Of a stretch of DNA of 64,000 nucleotides, positions 45,827 to 54,579 are shown piece by piece. The translations under genes were made by a program, and so were the position numbers. Source of the DNA: Massilia putida (GTDB lineage Bacteria; Pseudomonadota; Gammaproteobacteria; Burkholderiales; Burkholderiaceae_D); assembly GCF_001941825.1 (NCBI RefSeq), contig NZ_CP019038.1, positions 1,984,001 to 2,048,000 of the forward strand, in the 5' to 3' direction. Within the stretch, counting starts at the first letter, position 1, and every line of letters begins with the position of its first letter. Under the pieces are notes generated by a model. That model searched no databases. It was not told the DNA's origin and saw only the letters and a list, made by a program, of their open reading frames with translations.

Positions 45827-47167
45827 TCAGATTCCTTCGTTGCGCGGCGAGGGTTGGGCCGGGAAGAGGCGCGGCAGCACGAGGCTGAACGTGGAGCCGG
45901 CGCCTGGCTGGCTGACCACGTCCACACGGCCGCCGAGAAGATCCGCCAGCTTGCGGCACAGTGGCAGGCCGAGGCCGGTGCCCTTGCTGCGCCGCTGCAG
46001 CGGATGTTCGATCTGGCTGAACTCTTCGAAGATCAGCTGCAGGTTGTCCGGGCTGATGCCGATCCCGGTATCGGCCACCGCGAAGGTGATGGTGTCGGCG
46101 GCGCGGTCGTGGAAAGCCGACACGGTCACCGCGCCCTGCTCGGTGAATTTCAGGGCGTTCGAAATGAAGTTGCGCAGCACCTGCGAGATCTTGCCCTCGT
46201 CCGAATCGAACGGCTCGGTGAAGTCGGAGTACTCGAAGACCAGGTCGACTCTCGCCTCGTCGACGAGGGGGCGCAGCATCGCCTTGAGCGCGCGGAACAG
46301 ATTGTCCACGACGACGGGCGCCACCTGCACCTCGACGCGGCCCGCCTCGATCTTGGCCAGGTCGAGCAGGTCGTTGACGAGTTCCGACAGGTCGGCGGCG
46401 GCGGTCTCGATGAAGCGCACCTGGCGCTCCTGCTCGGGCGTCAAGTCGCCGTCCATGCGGTCCAGCAGCAGCTTGGCCAGCGCGCGGATCGACGACAGTG
46501 GCGTGCGCAGCTCGTGGCTCGTGTTCGACAGGAAGCGCGACTTCATCTCGTCGGCGCGGCGCAGACGCTCGGCCTTGTCCTCGATCTCCGCGTACAGCGC
46601 GACGATGCCGCGGTTCGTGTCTTCCAGCTCGCGCGTCAGCGACAGCAGGTCTTCCTGGCGCTCGCGCAGCTCGGCCAGCGTGGTGACCAGCTCGCGGTTC
46701 TGCAGCTGCAATTCGTTGTAGGTGTTCGCGACGGGGCTGTCCTTGGCCAGCTGCGCCGCGATCTCGGACAGGCGCCCGGAGCCGACCCACGACTGCGGCG
46801 GCAGCAGCTTGCGCATGGTGATCACGCCCTCCGCCGCCTCGCACTCGTCCATCAGGCGGTGCGCCGTGACGACCGCGTCGTCCTTCAACGGCATGCCGTT
46901 GCCCGGACCCTGCGCGCCGCTACCGGCGCCGATCGTCACCTCGAGATACTGGCGCCGCTCGACGTCGCGGATGAGGAAGTTGGCGCGGCCGCCGAAGCCG
47001 GCCTGGCTGGCGCCGCGCGCCACTTCCGAGACGGCGGTGGCGATGCGCACCTGGTCCTGCTGCGAAAACCCGAGCAGGTGCGAGACCTGGCGCGCGCGCT
47101 GGCGCACGAGCACGATGTCCTGTTCGTTGCCCAGGCCGATGGCGAGGATGCGCTGCACGTTCGTCAT
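45827..47167 (-). CDS. Sensor histidine kinase with an RsbT-like N-terminal domain
   Basis: The product is 446 residues from the ATG at 47167, overlapping the previous stop as ATGA. Residues about 1-125 resemble the RsbT/RsbW ATPase fold (IVLVRQRARQVSHLLGFSQQ, QVRIATAVSEVARGAS) but the N-box Asn of RsbT is replaced by Gly (residue 52), so ATP binding there is doubtful. A coiled coil spans 145-210. HisKA has His218 ([15 protein letters not shown]) and HATPase_c follows with DTGIGISPDNLQLIF and KGTGLGLPLCRKL. No membrane helix or signal peptide: a cytosolic kinase, probably reading the stressosome state by protein contact. Confidence 0.88.
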   Translation of the reverse strand: MTNVQRILAIGLGNEQDIVLVRQRARQVSHLLGFSQQDQVRIATAVSEVARGASQAGFGGRANFLIRDVERRQYLEVTIGAGSGAQGPGNGMPLKDDAVVTAHRLMDECEAAEGVITMRKLLPPQSWVGSGRLSEIAAQLAKDSPVANTYNELQLQNRELVTTLAELRERQEDLLSLTRELEDTNRGIVALYAEIEDKAERLRRADEMKSRFLSNTSHELRTPLSSIRALAKLLLDRMDGDLTPEQERQVRFIETAAADLSELVNDLLDLAKIEAGRVEVQVAPVVVDNLFRALKAMLRPLVDEARVDLVFEYSDFTEPFDSDEGKISQVLRNFISNALKFTEQGAVTVSAFHDRAADTITFAVADTGIGISPDNLQLIFEEFSQIEHPLQRRSKGTGLGLPLCRKLADLLGGRVDVVSQPGAGSTFSLVLPRLFPAQPSPRNEGI

Positions 47168-48192
47168 GTGATTCTCCGGCGCGCGACCAGCACCATCGCG
47201 TCGTCGCGGCGGCGGATGAAGTCGCGCATCAGGATGGCCGCCACGAGCGCGGGCGCGCGCGCGCGCAGGCCGGGATAATCGTCCAGGTCCCACTGCGTCT
47301 GGATGCCGTCGGAGGTCAGCACGCACAGCGCGCCGGGCGGGAACGGGGCCGTGAATTCCTGCACCTTGCGCATGTTGTGCCCGACGATGCCGTTGTGCGA
47401 GACGAGCGCGCGGCGCACCGTGCCGTCGTGGACGATGGCGTTCACGTTGCCGATGCCGGCGAAGCGCACCTCGCCGACGCCGTAATCGACGCGCGCGACG
47501 GACAACGCCGCGCCGCGCGTGATGCGCAGCAGGTCGTGCGCCGTGTGCAGCACCTCGGAAGGCAGAGCGGCGGGCCGTTGTTCCAGCGCCTGGATCGCGC
47601 CCGCCGCGGCCTTCGCCGCTTCCGGACCGTGACCGAGACCGTCCACGCCGAGCAGGGTCGCGCCGTCGAGATTGCAGCTGACGGCCCAGCCGTCGCCGCA
47701 CGCTTCCTCGCCCGCGAGCGGCGTGCACAGCGCGCCGACCTCCATGCCGCAGGGCTCCGGCGGCGTGGTGCCGCGCCACACGCGCATGAAGAACGCGGCG
47801 CCGCGGCCATGCCGGGTCCAGACGTCGAATTCGTCCGACTGGCGGCGCAGTGCGCCGAGGCCCGTGCCCGCCGTGCCGGCCGTCGAGATGCCGTCGCGCA
47901 GCGAAAATTCGAGGTCGCCGATGCCGGGTCCGTTGTCGACGGCGACGACGTCCACGCCCGGCATCGCGACGCCGGACTGCGTGCGCATGATCGTGACCGT
48001 GCCCTCGCCCGCGTGCTTGAGGATGTTGGTGGCGGCTTCGGTGATGACGATCGCGAGGCGGCCGGCCTGGACGTCGTCGAAACCGAGCGAATCCGCCAGT
48101 TTCTGTCCGGCGCGGCGCGCGGCCGCGACGTCGCTGGCGTGGGTTACGGAGAAGTTGAGCTGCGGAGACAGCGAGCTGATCAGCGTTTCCAT
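47164..48192 (-). CDS. RsbT/RsbW-like ATPase fused to a SpoIIE/RsbX-type PP2C phosphatase
   Basis: The product is 342 residues. Residues 1-135 form an anti-sigma-type HATPase domain with Glu52/Asn56 in the N box (VITEAATNILKHAG) and DNGPGIGD, both intact. Residues about 150-340 form a PP2C (SpoIIE) domain with metal-binding acids at D184 (GVDGLGHG), D295 (TSDGIQ) and D330/D331. In Bacillus, RsbX dephosphorylates RsbR and RsbS to reset the stressosome; the fusion would join kinase-like and phosphatase parts in one chain. It overlaps rsbT-like by 13 bases and the next kinase gene by 4. Confidence 0.9.
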   Translation of the reverse strand: METLISSLSPQLNFSVTHASDVAAARRAGQKLADSLGFDDVQAGRLAIVITEAATNILKHAGEGTVTIMRTQSGVAMPGVDVVAVDNGPGIGDLEFSLRDGISTAGTAGTGLGALRRQSDEFDVWTRHGRGAAFFMRVWRGTTPPEPCGMEVGALCTPLAGEEACGDGWAVSCNLDGATLLGVDGLGHGPEAAKAAAGAIQALEQRPAALPSEVLHTAHDLLRITRGAALSVARVDYGVGEVRFAGIGNVNAIVHDGTVRRALVSHNGIVGHNMRKVQEFTAPFPPGALCVLTSDGIQTQWDLDDYPGLRARAPALVAAILMRDFIRRRDDAMVLVARRRIT

Positions 48193-48647
48193 TTGACGAC
48201 CGACACCGCAGTGCCCTCCCCCGCACGGGAATCGATGTCGAATTCGTCGACGAGGCGCTTCGACCCGCCGAGTCCGAGCCCGAGGCCGCCGCCCGTCGTG
48301 AAGCCGTCGCGCAGCGCCATCGCGAGGTCGGGGATGCCAGGGCCGTCGTCGACGAAGATCAGGCCGACCCCCTTGCGGAAGCCGTCCGTCAGCACATCGA
48401 GGTAGACCATGCCGCCGCCGCCGTACTTGAGCGTGTTGCGCGCCAGCTCGCTGGCCGCCGTCACCAGCTTGGTCTGGTCGACGAGCGACAGCGCGATCGC
48501 GACGGCGCGCTCGCGCACGTGCTTGCGCAAGGCGACGACGTCCTCGTCCGAACGCAGCGGCAGCGCCGTGCGTTCGGTGCGATGCGGGCGGTGCCGTTCG
48601 AGCAGCTCGGACGCGAAGCTCACCGCATTGTTCAGAGCCGCGCTCAT
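48180..48647 (-). CDS. RsbT-like serine kinase (stressosome)
   Basis: The product is 155 residues from the ATG at 48647, which shares one base with the RsbS stop (TGATG). It is somewhat longer than B. subtilis RsbT (133), with an extra N-terminal segment. The ATP-binding Bergerat motifs are intact: N box ASELARNTLKYG (Asn71) and G1 box VDDGPGIPD, then the lid with Gly-rich GGGLGLGLGG. In known systems RsbT phosphorylates RsbS and RsbR and then leaves the complex to activate a target. Confidence 0.92.
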   Translation of the reverse strand: MSAALNNAVSFASELLERHRPHRTERTALPLRSDEDVVALRKHVRERAVAIALSLVDQTKLVTAASELARNTLKYGGGGMVYLDVLTDGFRKGVGLIFVDDGPGIPDLAMALRDGFTTGGGLGLGLGGSKRLVDEFDIDSRAGEGTAVSVVKWKR

Positions 48648-49003
48648 CAAAAATTAGTCTTTCCCAGCAGGGCCATGCCCTTCTCGACGTTGAGTGCCGT
48701 CTTCACGCCGTGCAGCGTGAGCCCCAGCTCGACCAGCGTGATCGCGACGGCCGGCTGCATGCCGACCACCACGGTCTGCGCATCGAGCACGCGCGCCATC
48801 GCGGCCGTGTTGCTGATCATGCGACCGATGAACGAGTCGACCAGGTCGAGGGCCGAGATGTCGATCAGCACGCCCTTCGCGCGGTCGCGCACGATGCGTT
48901 CGGTCAGGTCGTCCTGCAAGGTCATCGCCAGGCGGTCGTGCATGTCGACCTGGATCGTCACCAGCAGCAAGTCGCCCATGCGGAGAATCGGGATGCGTTC
49001 CAT
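48647..49003 (-). CDS. RsbS-like STAS scaffold protein (stressosome)
   Basis: The product is 118 residues, one STAS domain. The phosphorylatable serine is at position 57 in IDISALDLVDSFIGRM, matching RsbS Ser59 of B. subtilis in its sequence context. RsbS and RsbR build the pseudo-icosahedral stressosome core that holds RsbT. The gene follows the rsbR-like gene by 9 bases and shares one base with rsbT-like. Confidence 0.93.
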   Translation of the reverse strand: MERIPILRMGDLLLVTIQVDMHDRLAMTLQDDLTERIVRDRAKGVLIDISALDLVDSFIGRMISNTAAMARVLDAQTVVVGMQPAVAITLVELGLTLHGVKTALNVEKGMALLGKTNF

Positions 49004-49012
49004 GCGCGGTCC

Positions 49013-49885
49013 TTACGCGGCGGCGGCGTGGCGCTTGACGACCGACGTGCCGGTGCGCTCCAGCGCGATGAGGAATGCGTCCGCCAGCGTGGCCTTGGTG
49101 ACGACGTCCTCGAGGTTCACGCCCAGGTGCACGATGGTCTGCGCGATCTGCGGGCGGATGCCGCTGATGATGCAGTCGGCACCCATCAGGCGCGCGGCCG
49201 CGATGGTCTTCATGAGGTGCTGCGCCACGAGCGTGTCGACGGTGGGCACGCCGGTGATGTCGATGATGGCGATCGCGGCGCCCGTGTCGACGATCTTCTG
49301 CAGGATGTTTTCCATCACGACTTGCGTACGCGCCGAGTCCAGCGTGCCGATCAGCGGCAGCGCCAGGATGCCGTCCCACAGCTTCACGACGGGTGTCGAC
49401 AATTCCAGCAATTCCTGCTGCTGGCGCACGATGATCTGGTCGCGGGCGCGCTGGAACACCTCGATGGTGTACAGGCCCAGTTTGTCGAGCAGCGAGCTGA
49501 TGGTCCAGGACGCGCTGGCCAGCGCGGCCGGATCGTTCGCGAAGCCCTGGTTCAGGCGCGCAAACACCGGTTGCTTCAGCGAGAACACGAACGTCGCCGT
49601 CTCGCTCGGGGTCGAGCCGCCCCTGGCGCGGGTCGACGAAATCTCGCTCAGGATGTCGCGCACCTCGTCCCACGAACGGTGCTCCATGTTCTGCAGCTCG
49701 CCGCCGCGCGTGGCGGTGGAGAAAGCGGCCAGGAATTGCTGGCAGTGCTTGCGCAGCTGTTCTTTCGAGACGGCATTCGACCGCAAGGTCAACGCTTCGA
49801 GCTGCTCGATCCACTCCGCGCCGATGTCGGCCTGGTGATCCTGGATGAGCTGGCTGATGCGGTTTGCGTAGTCTTGGCTCGTCAT
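49013..49885 (-). CDS. RsbR-like STAS protein, stressosome sensor
   Basis: The product is 290 residues, started behind AAAAAGGACAACAG. Residues 1-155 form the helical N-terminal sensing domain of the RsbRD type (DIGAEWIEQLEALT..., no haem or PAS motif seen). Residues 165-285 are a STAS domain with PLIGTLDSART (Thr181) and IDITGVPTVDTLVAQHL (Thr211, Thr215, Thr218), the places where RsbR family members are phosphorylated. It is the first gene of the six-gene cassette. The signal is unknown. Confidence 0.92.
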   Translation of the reverse strand: MTSQDYANRISQLIQDHQADIGAEWIEQLEALTLRSNAVSKEQLRKHCQQFLAAFSTATRGGELQNMEHRSWDEVRDILSEISSTRARGGSTPSETATFVFSLKQPVFARLNQGFANDPAALASASWTISSLLDKLGLYTIEVFQRARDQIIVRQQQELLELSTPVVKLWDGILALPLIGTLDSARTQVVMENILQKIVDTGAAIAIIDITGVPTVDTLVAQHLMKTIAAARLMGADCIISGIRPQIAQTIVHLGVNLEDVVTKATLADAFLIALERTGTSVVKRHAAAA

Positions 49886-50228
49886 CTGTTGTCCTTTTTC
49901 GTCGTGAAAAGTTGTGCCCTATGGAGACCTTTAGGTTCCAGGCAACTCTGTCAAATGACCAACTATACCATCCATTTCCTGGACTACACGACACGATAGG
50001 CGGGGAAACCTGAATTTATTTTGCAGTTTAAGGACGCGCGGCGTCACACGTTTCACCAACTCGTAACTTGGGGAAATTTCTTTTAGTAAAAGCGGAAGGG
50101 GGGTGAATTCTGCGGGGGGACGGGCGTCCCGTGCAGGACGCGGCGGGGGTAGGCGGCGAAGGATTACAGACTGCTGCTACAGCAGGCGACGCCGCCATGG
50201 AGGGCGTCGCTGCTGATTGACACGACCA
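49886..50228. other. Upstream region of the stressosome cassette
   Basis: About 340 bp without a gene. On the minus strand GGTATAGTTGG (minus-10-like TATAGT at about 49965-49970) lies about 80 bases before the rsbR-like ATG but has no good minus-35. A bulged hairpin at 50180-50215 (arms CAGCAGGCGACGCC / GGCGTCGCTGCTG) follows the stop of the small gene at 50229 and probably ends its transcript. Confidence 0.5.
50180..50215 (-). terminator. Hairpin downstream of the small exported protein gene
   Basis: 13-bp stem with a single bulged base and a 9-base loop, 14 bases after the stop codon. No T tract follows on the minus strand, so it may be a weak or Rho-aided terminator. Confidence 0.45.
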
Positions 50229-50441
50229 TCAGACGGTGCGCTTGGCTTTCTGTGCGGCCGTCAAGCGCTTGCCGACGACCACGATGGTGATGGCCGGCGC
50301 TTCCGGGGCCGGCGCTTTCACGAAAGCGGACGTGGCGGCCAGTTCGAGCGGGGCGGCGGGCGCCGCGAACGCGTTCGCCAGGCTCGTGGCGACGACGACT
50401 GCTGCGATAAAAACGAATTCCATGTTTTTTGCGACGTTCAT
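50229..50441 (-). CDS. Small exported protein, unknown function
   Basis: The product is 70 residues from the ATG at 50441 with CGGAGATGAG upstream. A signal peptide runs to ANAFA (about 27), after which the mature part is only some 43 residues and ends in ITIVVVGKRLTAAQKAKRTV. Short exported proteins ending in a VV.GKRLT-x-x-QKA tail seem common in Massilia-type genomes, from memory, but no role is known to me. Coding status is supported by the ribosome site and signal peptide. Confidence 0.6.
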   Translation of the reverse strand: MNVAKNMEFVFIAAVVVATSLANAFAAPAAPLELAATSAFVKAPAPEAPAITIVVVGKRLTAAQKAKRTV

Positions 50442-50613
50442 TTCTCATCTCCGTTTCGTTGGACTGTATGGACAGTATGCGAATGGATGAGATATAAATC
50501 CAATTTCATGTTCAAATACTGGTCATTCCAGTTTGCAATATCTCGGTTGCGCGCAATGACCGAGATATCAAGCGTGTCAATGACCCGTTTTGATCTCATG
50601 AATAAAGCGACCA

Positions 50614-50648
50614 TAAAAAAACCGCCAGGCTCACGCACTGGCGGTTTT
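50614..50648 (-). terminator. Intrinsic terminator after pnp
   Basis: Minus-strand stem of 11 bp (arms 50618-50628 and 50638-50648, AAAACCGCCAG / CTGGCGGTTTT) with a 9-base loop. The minus-strand 3' side continues into T residues (complement of 50615-50620). It starts 27 bases after the pnp stop codon. Confidence 0.9.
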
Positions 50649-50674
50649 GTTCGGCCGAACAGCCGGCTGGGGGC

Positions 50675-52780
50675 TTACTGCGCCACAGCCGCGTCATCCG
50701 CAGCCGCTGCCTTCATCGACAGCTTCAGGCGGCCGCGCTCGTCGGTCTCGAGGACCTTCACGCGCACCTGCTGGCCTTCTTTCAGGTAGTCGGCCACGGC
50801 GTTGACGCGCTCGTTGGCGATCTGCGAGATGTGCAGCAGGCCGTCCTTGCCCGGCATGACCTGGACGATGGCGCCGAAGTCCAGCAGCTTCAGCACGGTG
50901 CCGTCGTAGGTCTTGCCCACTTCGACCGATGCGGTCAGCTCTTCGATGCGGCGCTTGGCTTCCTGGCCGGCGGCGGCGTCGACCGAAGCGATGGTCACGA
51001 TGCCTTCGTCGGTGATGTCGATCTGCGTGCCGGTTTCTTCGGTCAGCGCGCGGATGACGGCGCCGCCCTTGCCGATCACGTCACGGATCTTCTCCGGGTT
51101 GATCTTGATGGTGATCAGGCGCGGTGCGAAGTCCGACAGCTCGGTCTTCACGGTCGGCATGGCCTTCTGCATCTCGGCCAGGATGTGGTGGCGGCCTTCC
51201 TTGGCTTGCGCCAGTGCCACCTGCATGATTTCCTTCGTGATGCCCTGGATCTTGATGTCCATCTGCAGCGCCGTGATGCCGTTCGCGGTGCCGGCCACCT
51301 TGAAGTCCATGTCGCCCAGGTGGTCTTCGTCGCCCAGGATGTCGGTCAGGACGGCGAACTTGCCGCCTTCCTTGATCAGGCCCATCGCGATGCCGGCCAC
51401 GTGGGCCTTCATCGGGACGCCCGCGTCCATCAGCGCCAGGCAGCCGCCGCAGACGGAAGCCATCGACGACGAACCGTTCGATTCCGTGATTTCCGACACC
51501 AGGCGGACCGAGTAGCTGAACTCTTCCGGCGCCGGCAGCGCGGCGACGAGCGCGCGCTTGGCCAGGCGGCCGTGGCCGATTTCGCGGCGCTTCGGCGTGC
51601 CCACGCGGCCCGTTTCACCGGTGGCGAACGGAGGCATGTTGTAGTGCATCATGAAGTCGTCGGTGTACTCGCCCATCAGCGCGTCGATCTTCTGGCTGTC
51701 GCGGCCGGTGCCCAGCGTGGCGATCACGAGGGCCTGGGTTTCGCCGCGGGTGAACAGCGCGGAACCGTGGGTACGCGGCAGGACGCTGGTGCGGATCGAG
51801 ATCGGACGCACGGTGCGGGTGTCGCGGCCGTCGATGCGCGGCTCGCCTTCCAGGATCTGCGAACGCACGACCTTGGCTTCCATGTCGAACAGGATGTTGC
51901 CGACTTCGGCCGCATCCGCTTCGATGCCCTGCTCCGCCAGGCCGGCCATCACTTCACCGGACAGCGATTTCAGTTTCTCCTGGCGCGCCGATTTTTCGCG
52001 GGTCTGGTAGGCGTCGCGGATCTTCGCGTCGGCCAGTTGCGCGACCTGGGCAATCAGGGATTCGTTCTTGGGTGCCGGTGCCCATTCGACTTCCGGCTTG
52101 CCGCCTTCTTCGACCAGCGCGTGGATCGCGTCGATCACGGCCTTCATCTGCTCGTGGCCGTAGACGACCGCGCCCAGCATGATTTCTTCCGACAGCTGCT
52201 GCGCTTCCGATTCGACCATCAGCACGGCGTGCTCGGTACCGGCGACGACCAAGTCCATCTGCGAGGTCTTGAGCTGGGTGGTGGTCGGGTTCAGGATGTA
52301 CTGGCCGTTCGCGTAACCGACGCGGGCCGCGCCGATCGGGCCGTTGAACGGGATGCCGGCCACGCACAGGGCGGCCGAGGCGCCGATCATCGACGGGATG
52401 TCCGGATCGATTTCCGGGTTGACCGACAGGACGTGGATGATTACCTGGACTTCGTTCAGATAGCCTTCCGGGAACAGCGGACGGATCGGACGGTCGATCA
52501 GGCGCGACGTGAGGGTCTCCTTCTCCGACGGACGGCCTTCACGCTTGAAGAAACCGCCCGGGATCTTGCCGGCGGCATAGCTCTTCTCGATGTAGTCGAC
52601 GGTCAGCGGGAAGAAATCCTGGCCCGGCTTGGCATCCTTCTTGGCCACCACGGTCGCGAGAACGACGGTGTCTTCGACCGACACGAGGACGGCGCCACTG
52701 GCTTGACGGGCGATCTCGCCGGTCTCGAGGGTGACGGTATGGTCGCCGTACTGGAAGGTTTTCGTAACTTTGTTAAACAT
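50675..52780 (-). CDS. pnp: Polyribonucleotide nucleotidyltransferase (PNPase)
   Basis: The product is 701 residues, the normal size. It degrades RNA 3' to 5' with phosphate in the degradosome and in mRNA turnover. Two RNase PH domains are present: the first begins [19 protein letters not shown], the second has [23 protein letters not shown] and the [24 protein letters not shown] active-site stretch. A KH domain ([23 protein letters not shown]) and an S1 domain ([20 protein letters not shown]) follow. It lies downstream of rpsO, the widely conserved order, after the rpsO terminator. Confidence 0.98.
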   Translation of the reverse strand: MFNKVTKTFQYGDHTVTLETGEIARQASGAVLVSVEDTVVLATVVAKKDAKPGQDFFPLTVDYIEKSYAAGKIPGGFFKREGRPSEKETLTSRLIDRPIRPLFPEGYLNEVQVIIHVLSVNPEIDPDIPSMIGASAALCVAGIPFNGPIGAARVGYANGQYILNPTTTQLKTSQMDLVVAGTEHAVLMVESEAQQLSEEIMLGAVVYGHEQMKAVIDAIHALVEEGGKPEVEWAPAPKNESLIAQVAQLADAKIRDAYQTREKSARQEKLKSLSGEVMAGLAEQGIEADAAEVGNILFDMEAKVVRSQILEGEPRIDGRDTRTVRPISIRTSVLPRTHGSALFTRGETQALVIATLGTGRDSQKIDALMGEYTDDFMMHYNMPPFATGETGRVGTPKRREIGHGRLAKRALVAALPAPEEFSYSVRLVSEITESNGSSSMASVCGGCLALMDAGVPMKAHVAGIAMGLIKEGGKFAVLTDILGDEDHLGDMDFKVAGTANGITALQMDIKIQGITKEIMQVALAQAKEGRHHILAEMQKAMPTVKTELSDFAPRLITIKINPEKIRDVIGKGGAVIRALTEETGTQIDITDEGIVTIASVDAAAGQEAKRRIEELTASVEVGKTYDGTVLKLLDFGAIVQVMPGKDGLLHISQIANERVNAVADYLKEGQQVRVKVLETDERGRLKLSMKAAAADDAAVAQ

Positions 52781-52857
52781 GGGTAATCCCTTTCTATTTG
52801 CCGACAGATTTTCAGGCGCTGTCGTTCACCTCAACTACTTTTTCCTACTTTTCTTTC

Positions 52858-52894
52858 GGGGTCAGAGCCCGGTTTTCACGGGTGTGCCCTGACC
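52858..52894. repeat. Inverted repeat between rpsO and pnp
   Basis: GGGGTCAGAGCCCGG (52858-52872) faces CGGGTGTGCCCTGACC (52879-52894): a GC-rich imperfect hairpin with a TTTTCA loop. It may be a dispersed intergenic repeat or a processing site before pnp; no second copy is in the window. Confidence 0.5.
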
Positions 52895-52943
52895 TCGACT
52901 GACTTCCAACTTACTGCAGGGTAAAACTCAACAACGGCTAAAA

Positions 52944-52982
52944 CGAAAAATGCCCGCGGCAGTGAAACTGACGCAGGCATTT
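52944..52982 (-). terminator. Terminator or attenuator between rpsO and pnp
   Basis: On the minus strand AAATGCCTGCG (52982-52972) pairs with the complementary CGCGGGCATTT, followed by TT, CG, TTTT. It begins 42 bases after the rpsO stop codon. It is a good intrinsic terminator; some read-through to pnp would be expected as in other bacteria. Confidence 0.85.
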
Positions 52983-53023
52983 CGAAGCTTGAGCCGTCTG
53001 GCGCAATGCTCGGGAACTGCTGA

Positions 53024-53293
53024 TTACTTACGCAGGCCGAGCTTGGCGATCAGGTCGCGGTAACGGTTCAGATCCTTGCGCTTCAGGTAAGCCAGCAGGC
53101 TCTTACGACGGTTGACCATCATGATCAGACCACGGCGGGAGTGGTGATCCTTCTGGTGTTCCTTGAAGTGGCCGTTCAGTTCGTTGATGCGGGCGGTCAG
53201 CAGTGCGACCTGGACTTCCGGCGAACCGGTGTCGTTCTGGCCACGTGCGTTGTCCGCGATGATCGCGGCCTTGTTGATGTTTTCTACGGTCAT
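53024..53293 (-). CDS. rpsO: 30S ribosomal protein S15
   Basis: The product is 89 residues from the ATG at 53293, exactly the family length; the frame runs upstream but lacks family resemblance. Recognisable segments: [39 protein letters not shown] and [18 protein letters not shown]. It binds the 16S rRNA central domain and, in other bacteria, its own mRNA leader. The leader here is about 80 bases and contains a TGGCC/GGCCA hairpin. Confidence 0.98.
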   Translation of the reverse strand: MTVENINKAAIIADNARGQNDTGSPEVQVALLTARINELNGHFKEHQKDHHSRRGLIMMVNRRKSLLAYLKRKDLNRYRDLIAKLGLRK

Positions 53294-53380
53294 GATGTTG
53301 CCTTTCACATGCGGTGCAAGAGTCGGAACCCAGCGCACCGTGAATTGATAAAAATCCTGGCCGGAAGGCCAAGACCGGGA

Positions 53381-53409
53381 AGTATAGGGGAAAACGCGAG
53401 GCGAAGCCA
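53381..53409 (-). promoter_or_regulatory. Candidate rpsO promoter
   Basis: The minus-strand box TATACT (53386-53381) is a good minus-10 sequence. With a 17-base spacer the minus-35 is TGGCTT, which is weak. Start would be near 53374. Confidence 0.4.
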
Positions 53410-53484
53410 GTTTTTCCGCCGCTTCCGCTAAAATCCCCCAGGTTGGCGATGCCGTTTTGGCATGCCCGATGACGCGACCATACA

Positions 53485-53985
53485 ATGACCACTCAGACCA
53501 AGATCCTTGCCGCCTGCGCCCTCGCCCTCTCCCTGTCCGCCTGCGGGACCTTCAGCCGCACGCCGCCGGCCGGCACGCCGCTGGCCGAGGTGACTGCGAA
53601 ACTGGGCAGGCCGGACGCCGTCTATCCCGATCCCGACGGCGGCCAGGTACTGGAATACCGCGGCCAGCCCATGAGCCAGTACCAGCACATGGCGCGCATC
53701 GGCGCCGACGGTCGCCTCGTGTCGTACGACCAGGTGCTCACCAGCGCGAACTTCGCCAAGGTGCAGCCCGGCCGCTGGATGAAGGACGACGTCCTGCGCA
53801 ACTTCGGCCGGCCGGCCGAGATGGGGCGCGAGCGCGCGAACGGCTACGAGGTGTGGTCGTACCGCTACAAGCAGGACGGCGTCTGGGATTCGTACATGAA
53901 CGTTTATTTCAACGGACGGGGCGAGGTACATCACATGGACAACACCCCCGACCCGCTGCTCGACACCCGCTCGAAAGGCATGTGA
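53485..53985 (+). CDS. Small lipoprotein, SmpA/OmlA-like, first of a tandem pair
   Basis: The product is 166 residues with lipobox LSAC (Cys20). The mature part contains [18 protein letters not shown], then [39 protein letters not shown] and [24 protein letters not shown]: two half-repeats of the SmpA/BamE-like fold (tracking-type G-x-P and W-x-Y pattern). BamE-like proteins sit at the inner face of the outer membrane. It is followed 5 bases later by a clear paralogue, pointing to a local duplication. Function unknown. Confidence 0.75.
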   Translation: MTTQTKILAACALALSLSACGTFSRTPPAGTPLAEVTAKLGRPDAVYPDPDGGQVLEYRGQPMSQYQHMARIGADGRLVSYDQVLTSANFAKVQPGRWMKDDVLRNFGRPAEMGRERANGYEVWSYRYKQDGVWDSYMNVYFNGRGEVHHMDNTPDPLLDTRSKGM

Positions 53986-53990
53986 CGCCG

Positions 53991-54509
53991 ATGACTACCT
54001 CGTTCCCTTCCACCTTGCGCGCGGCCGGCGTGGCACTCGCCGCCGCGCTGGCCCTGTTGGCCTGCACCACGCTGTTCCGGCAACCGCCGCCCGCGGGCGC
54101 GCCGCTGGCTGAAGTCACGGCGGCATTGGGCCAGCCGAACGCCGCCTATCCGTTGCCGGACGGCGGGCAGATGCTCGAATACCGCGGCCAGCCGATGGGG
54201 CAATTCCAGTACATGGCGCACATCGGCCCGGACGGCCGGCTGATCTCGTACGACCAGGTGCTCACCAGCGAGAACTTCGCGCAGGTGAAAGTCGACCACT
54301 GGACCCGCGATGACATCCTGCGCCACTTCGGCCGCCCCGCCGAGATCGGGCGCGTGCACGTGCACAACTACGAAGTCTGGTCCTACCGCTACAAGGAAGC
54401 CGGCGTGTGGAACTCGCTGATGAGCGTGCACTTCGACGAACAGGGCGTCGTGCGCCAGATGCTCAACGGACCGGACCCGATGTACGACGAGCGCTTCCGC
54501 TTCCGCTGA
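53991..54509 (+). CDS. Small lipoprotein, SmpA/OmlA-like, second of a tandem pair
   Basis: The product is 172 residues from the ATG at 53991 with no strong ribosome site, probably translated by coupling to the previous gene. Lipobox LLAC, Cys25. The body follows the upstream protein segment by segment: [91 protein letters not shown]. The two diverge mainly at the N-terminus and the C-terminal tail. Outer-membrane lipid anchor is likely; role unknown. Confidence 0.75.
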   Translation: MTTSFPSTLRAAGVALAAALALLACTTLFRQPPPAGAPLAEVTAALGQPNAAYPLPDGGQMLEYRGQPMGQFQYMAHIGPDGRLISYDQVLTSENFAQVKVDHWTRDDILRHFGRPAEIGRVHVHNYEVWSYRYKEAGVWNSLMSVHFDEQGVVRQMLNGPDPMYDERFRFR

Positions 54510-54579
54510 CCGCTCGCGCCGGCACCGGCGCAACAATCTGTGAGAATCCGGCGGCGGGCGCTGGCTATACTGGGGCGAT

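Noticed and set aside
48519..49838. Plus-strand ORFs opposite the rsbR/rsbS genes
   Set aside because: Met/Ser-rich shadow translation; STAS domain genes on the minus strand explain the region.
53294..53485. N-terminal extension of ribosomal protein S15
   Set aside because: S15 is 89 residues throughout bacteria; the upstream part is leader and promoter sequence.
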